From: Loxodes magnus
Lineage: Eukaryota > Ciliophora > Karyorelictea > Loxodida > Loxodidae
DNA length: 64,000 bases
Direction: 5' to 3'
Assembly (NCBI GenBank): GCA_946699065.1
Contig: CAMPDV010002079.1
Location: forward strand, 17,998 to 81,997
The stretch's first letter is position 1, and every line of letters starts with the position of its first letter. Under the pieces are notes generated by a model. It made no database searches, was not told where the DNA came from, and was given only the letters and a program-made list of their open reading frames with translations. Position numbers and translations under genes: made by a program. Positions 63,013 to 64,000 of this stretch are shown in pieces.

Positions 63013-64000
63013 GAGTTCATCGTATCGGGAATTTATGATTAGACGGTGAGACTATGGGACGTCAAGACAGGTACCTGTAAGAACATGAGTGGTCACACAC
63101 ATTATGTATATGCTGTGTCTATATCCAGTCATTCAGAGTTCATCGTATCGGGAAGTGTAGATAATACGGTGAGACTATGGGACGTCAAGACAGGTACCTG
63201 TAAGACCATGAGTGGTCACACTAGTTATGTATGATCTGTGGCTATATCCAGTGATTCAGAGTTCATCGTATCGGGAAGTGTAGATAATACGGTGAGACTA
63301 TGGGACGTCAAGACAGGTACCTGTAAGACCATGAGTGGTCACACTAGTTATGTATCTGCTGTGGCTATATCCAGTGATTCAGAGTTCATCTTATCGGGAA
63401 GTTATGATTAGACGGTGAGACTATGGGACGTCAAGACAGGTACCTGTAAGACCATGAGTGGTCACACTAGTTGTGTATCTGCTGTGGCTATATCCAGTGA
63501 TTCAGAGTTCATCGTATCGGGAAGTTATGATTAGACGGTGAGACTATGGGACGTCAAGACAGGTACCTGTAAGACCATGAGTGGTCACACTAGTTATGTA
63601 TATGCTGTGGCTATATCCAGTGATTCAGAGTTCATCGTATCGGGAAGTTATGATAATACGGTGAGACTATGGGACGTCAAGACAGGTACCTGTAAGACCA
63701 TGAGTGGTCACACTAGTTATGTATATGCTGTGGCTATATCCAGTCATTCAGAGTTCATCGTATCGGGAAGTTATGATAATACGGTGAGACTATGGGACGT
63801 CAAGACAGGTACCTGTAAGACCATGAGTGGTCACACTAGTTATGTATGATTTGTGGCTATATCCAGTGATTCAGAGTTCATCGTATCGGGAAGTTATGAT
63901 TAGACGGTGAGACTATGGGACGTCAAGACAGGTACCTGTAAGACCATGAGTGGTCACAAACATTATTTATCATCTGTGGCAATATCCAGTGATTCAGAGT
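56890..64000 (+). repeat. 39-unit duplication, second copy cut by the window end
   Basis: The stretch 56890-59202 matches 61687-64000 at an offset of 4,797 bp (39 units), or 4,798 after the inserted base at 62511. Shared markers include HTSC with TAA (57351/62148), SVD units, Thr-to-Asn before MSGH (near 58285/63083), Val-to-Leu before SG (near 58593/63391) and Leu-Ser-Ser with a GCA Ala at the end. Differences sit in about three units and are swaps between known variant states (Asp/His, Ser/TAA, Ser/Ile, HTHY/HTSY), not new changes. Confidence 0.85.
62511..64000 (+). pseudogene. WD40 frame block 6, back in original phase, cut by window end
   Basis: An extra C near 62511 (three Cs in the Ile-Ser codons instead of two) restores the phase of block 1. 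The insertion lies in the second copy of the 39-unit duplication; the first copy, near 57714, lacks it, so it is younger than the duplication or is a sequencing error. TAA replaces the Ser codon at 62518, 62764 and 63010. The last unit ends after Ser-Asp-Ser-Glu. Confidence 0.55.

Larger units (their letters stand above)
748..63840 (+). other. Recurrent TGA slot in strand a
   Basis: Many units read Tyr-Val-TGA-Ser-Val-Ala where others read Tyr-Val-Tyr-Ala-Val-Ala, Val-Ser-Ala, Val-Phe-Ala (near 54868) or Leu-Ser-Ser. Positions include 748, 994, 1363, 2101, 2347, 2716, 2962, 3208 and 3577, and the state persists to the last zone (final case TGA-Phe at about 63847). TGA is nearly always followed by TCT (Ser); a few units have Phe instead. 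From the Leu-Ser-Ser form (TCA-TCT) it is one change. If read as Trp it gives V-W-S-V-A, a common WD40 strand-a sequence, as in fungal HET-E type repeats. Confidence 0.85.
64..63903 (+). other. Recurrent TAG slot: codon after the tight-turn Asp
   Basis: The codon between Asp and Thr-Val-Arg-Leu-Trp-Asp is TAG in most units, AAT (Asn), TAT (Tyr) or ATT (Ile) in the rest. In the first 36 slots the counts are 23, 9, 3 and 1; in the last 40 they are 29, 9, 2 and 0. In WD40 families this position is free and often Lys, Gly, Asn, Gln or Arg. TAG is therefore the majority state of the unit, not a sporadic mutation. TAT to TAG is one change; CAG or AAG to TAG also. Confidence 0.9.
362..63990 (+). repeat. 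KHYL unit family
   Basis: A distinct unit type reads GH-KHYLSVV in place of GH-TSYVYAV (first at about 362). Seven bases differ over six codons, every one changing the amino acid, while the rest of the unit is the same as its neighbours. The length is unchanged. A variant in zone C ends Leu-Ser-Ser (near 59160 and 63958). The 11- and 16-unit duplication joins follow or fall within KHYL units. It is probably an old subtype that predates the amplification. Confidence 0.85.
1..64000 (+). repeat. Tandem array of a 123-bp WD40-repeat unit, about 520 copies
   Basis: One 123-bp unit repeats head to tail from first to last base (64,000/123 is about 520). Translated in its WD40 frame a unit reads GHTSYVYAVAISSD, then SEFIVSGSYDN, then TVRLWDVKTGTCKTMS. 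This holds the whole WD40 structural tetrad: His of GH, Ser of SGS (strand b), Asp of the tight turn, Trp of WD (strand c). The 41-residue length is normal for one blade, and 520 units would equal about 74 seven-bladed propellers. GC is about 43-44% per unit. The window starts inside one unit (at Ser-His-Val) and ends inside another (at Ser-Asp-Ser-Glu), so both array ends lie outside. I see no unique sequence, promoter, terminator, RNA gene or transposon anywhere. Most units carry at least one in-frame stop, so this is annotated first as a repeat, not a gene. Confidence 0.98.
53200..64000 (+). repeat. Zone C: ISSH, HTHY, HTSC and TAA-bearing units
   Basis: From about 53.28 kb many units carry His in place of Asp in SSD (GAT to CAT), HTHY in place of HTSY, Cys in place of Tyr (HTSC), Val before the turn Asp (SVD), and Ser in place of Ala in VAIS. 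TAA appears in frame only here, always after the His variant. TAG occupies 29 of the last 40 slots after the turn Asp, AAT 9 and TAT 2. This is the most diverse part of the window. Confidence 0.75.

Noticed and set aside
1..64000. About 100 separate small WD40 genes of 60-121 codons
   Set aside because: Each open stretch is the gap between stops in the repeat, begins at a GTG or ATG present in every unit and has no unit-specific upstream signal. They are pieces of one array.
1..64000. Genes on the reverse strand or in the other two forward frames
   Set aside because: All five frames are closed at near-invariant columns in essentially every 123-bp unit, so nothing longer than about one unit can exist there.
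1..64000. CRISPR array or other repeat-spacer structure
   Set aside because: The repeat is 123 bp with no unique spacers, and the variation lies inside a protein-coding-like unit.
1..64000. Transposon, insertion sequence or MITE amplification
   Set aside because: No terminal inverted repeats, target duplications or transposase are visible; units abut directly in one orientation.
1..64000. Bacterial or cyanobacterial WD40 gene with readthrough of one stop
   Set aside because: Hundreds of stops of all three kinds occur in frame, and no bacterial gene of this length and uniformity is known to me. A bacterial origin is not excluded but is unlikely.
1..64000. Pure assembly artefact
   Set aside because: Unit order is complex (zones, nested 7- to 41-unit duplications, rare markers), which a looped assembly of a short array would not readily give. 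Copy number and order still need long-read support.

Overview
The whole 64-kb window is one head-to-tail tandem array of a single 123-bp (41-codon) unit, about 520 copies, all on the + strand and entering and leaving the window mid-unit. Each unit encodes one WD40 beta-propeller repeat with every family landmark: the GH dipeptide, strand a (V-x-x-V-A-I-S), strand b (EFIVSGS), the Asp of the tight turn, strand c (TVRLWD) and strand d (GTCKTMS). No other gene, RNA gene, mobile element, CRISPR array or unique spacer is visible anywhere.

The striking feature is that the WD40 frame is crowded with in-frame stop codons that belong to the repeat itself. The codon after the tight-turn Asp is TAG in most units (23 of the first 36 slots and 29 of the last 40, by my count). 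A strand-a codon is TGA in many others (9 of the first 36), and rarer stops sit at a few more columns. The longest stop-free run I found is three units, about 122 codons. The other five frames are closed in essentially every unit at near-invariant columns; in the WD40 frame stops occur only at polymorphic columns. Two readings compete: (i) a WD40 exon amplified into a non-coding satellite after acquiring stops, or (ii) a giant WD40 gene in a genome that reads stops as sense (TGA as Trp fits well at two separate columns; TAG/TAA as Gln or Glu would be needed as well). Sequence alone does not decide. I put reading (i) first, but (ii) is cheap to test.

Layout: zone A (1 to about 32.2 kb) is a higher-order repeat carrying a GDIT/VTTG marker unit, with nested 7-, 11-, 14- and 16-unit tandem duplications. 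Zone B (about 32.2 to 53.2 kb) has other unit types (ISCD, TGA in place of the WD Trp) and a 34-unit duplication whose second copy is extended to 41 units. Zone C (about 53.2 to 64 kb) has ISSH, HTHY, HTSC and TAA-bearing units and a 39-unit duplication running off the window. Fourteen single-base indels interrupt the period; thirteen lie in 4.37-19.36 kb, one lies at 62.5 kb, and the 43 kb between 19.36 and 62.51 kb has none that I could find.

Organism: GC is about 43-44% per unit. Arrays of near-identical WD40 repeats are typical of eukaryotic (especially fungal NACHT-WD40, but also protist and invertebrate) proteins and some cyanobacterial ones. A satellite of this size favours a eukaryotic chromosome. 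If stops are sense, ciliates (karyorelict or heterotrich codes) or Blastocrithidia-like trypanosomatids are the obvious candidates. I cannot name the species.
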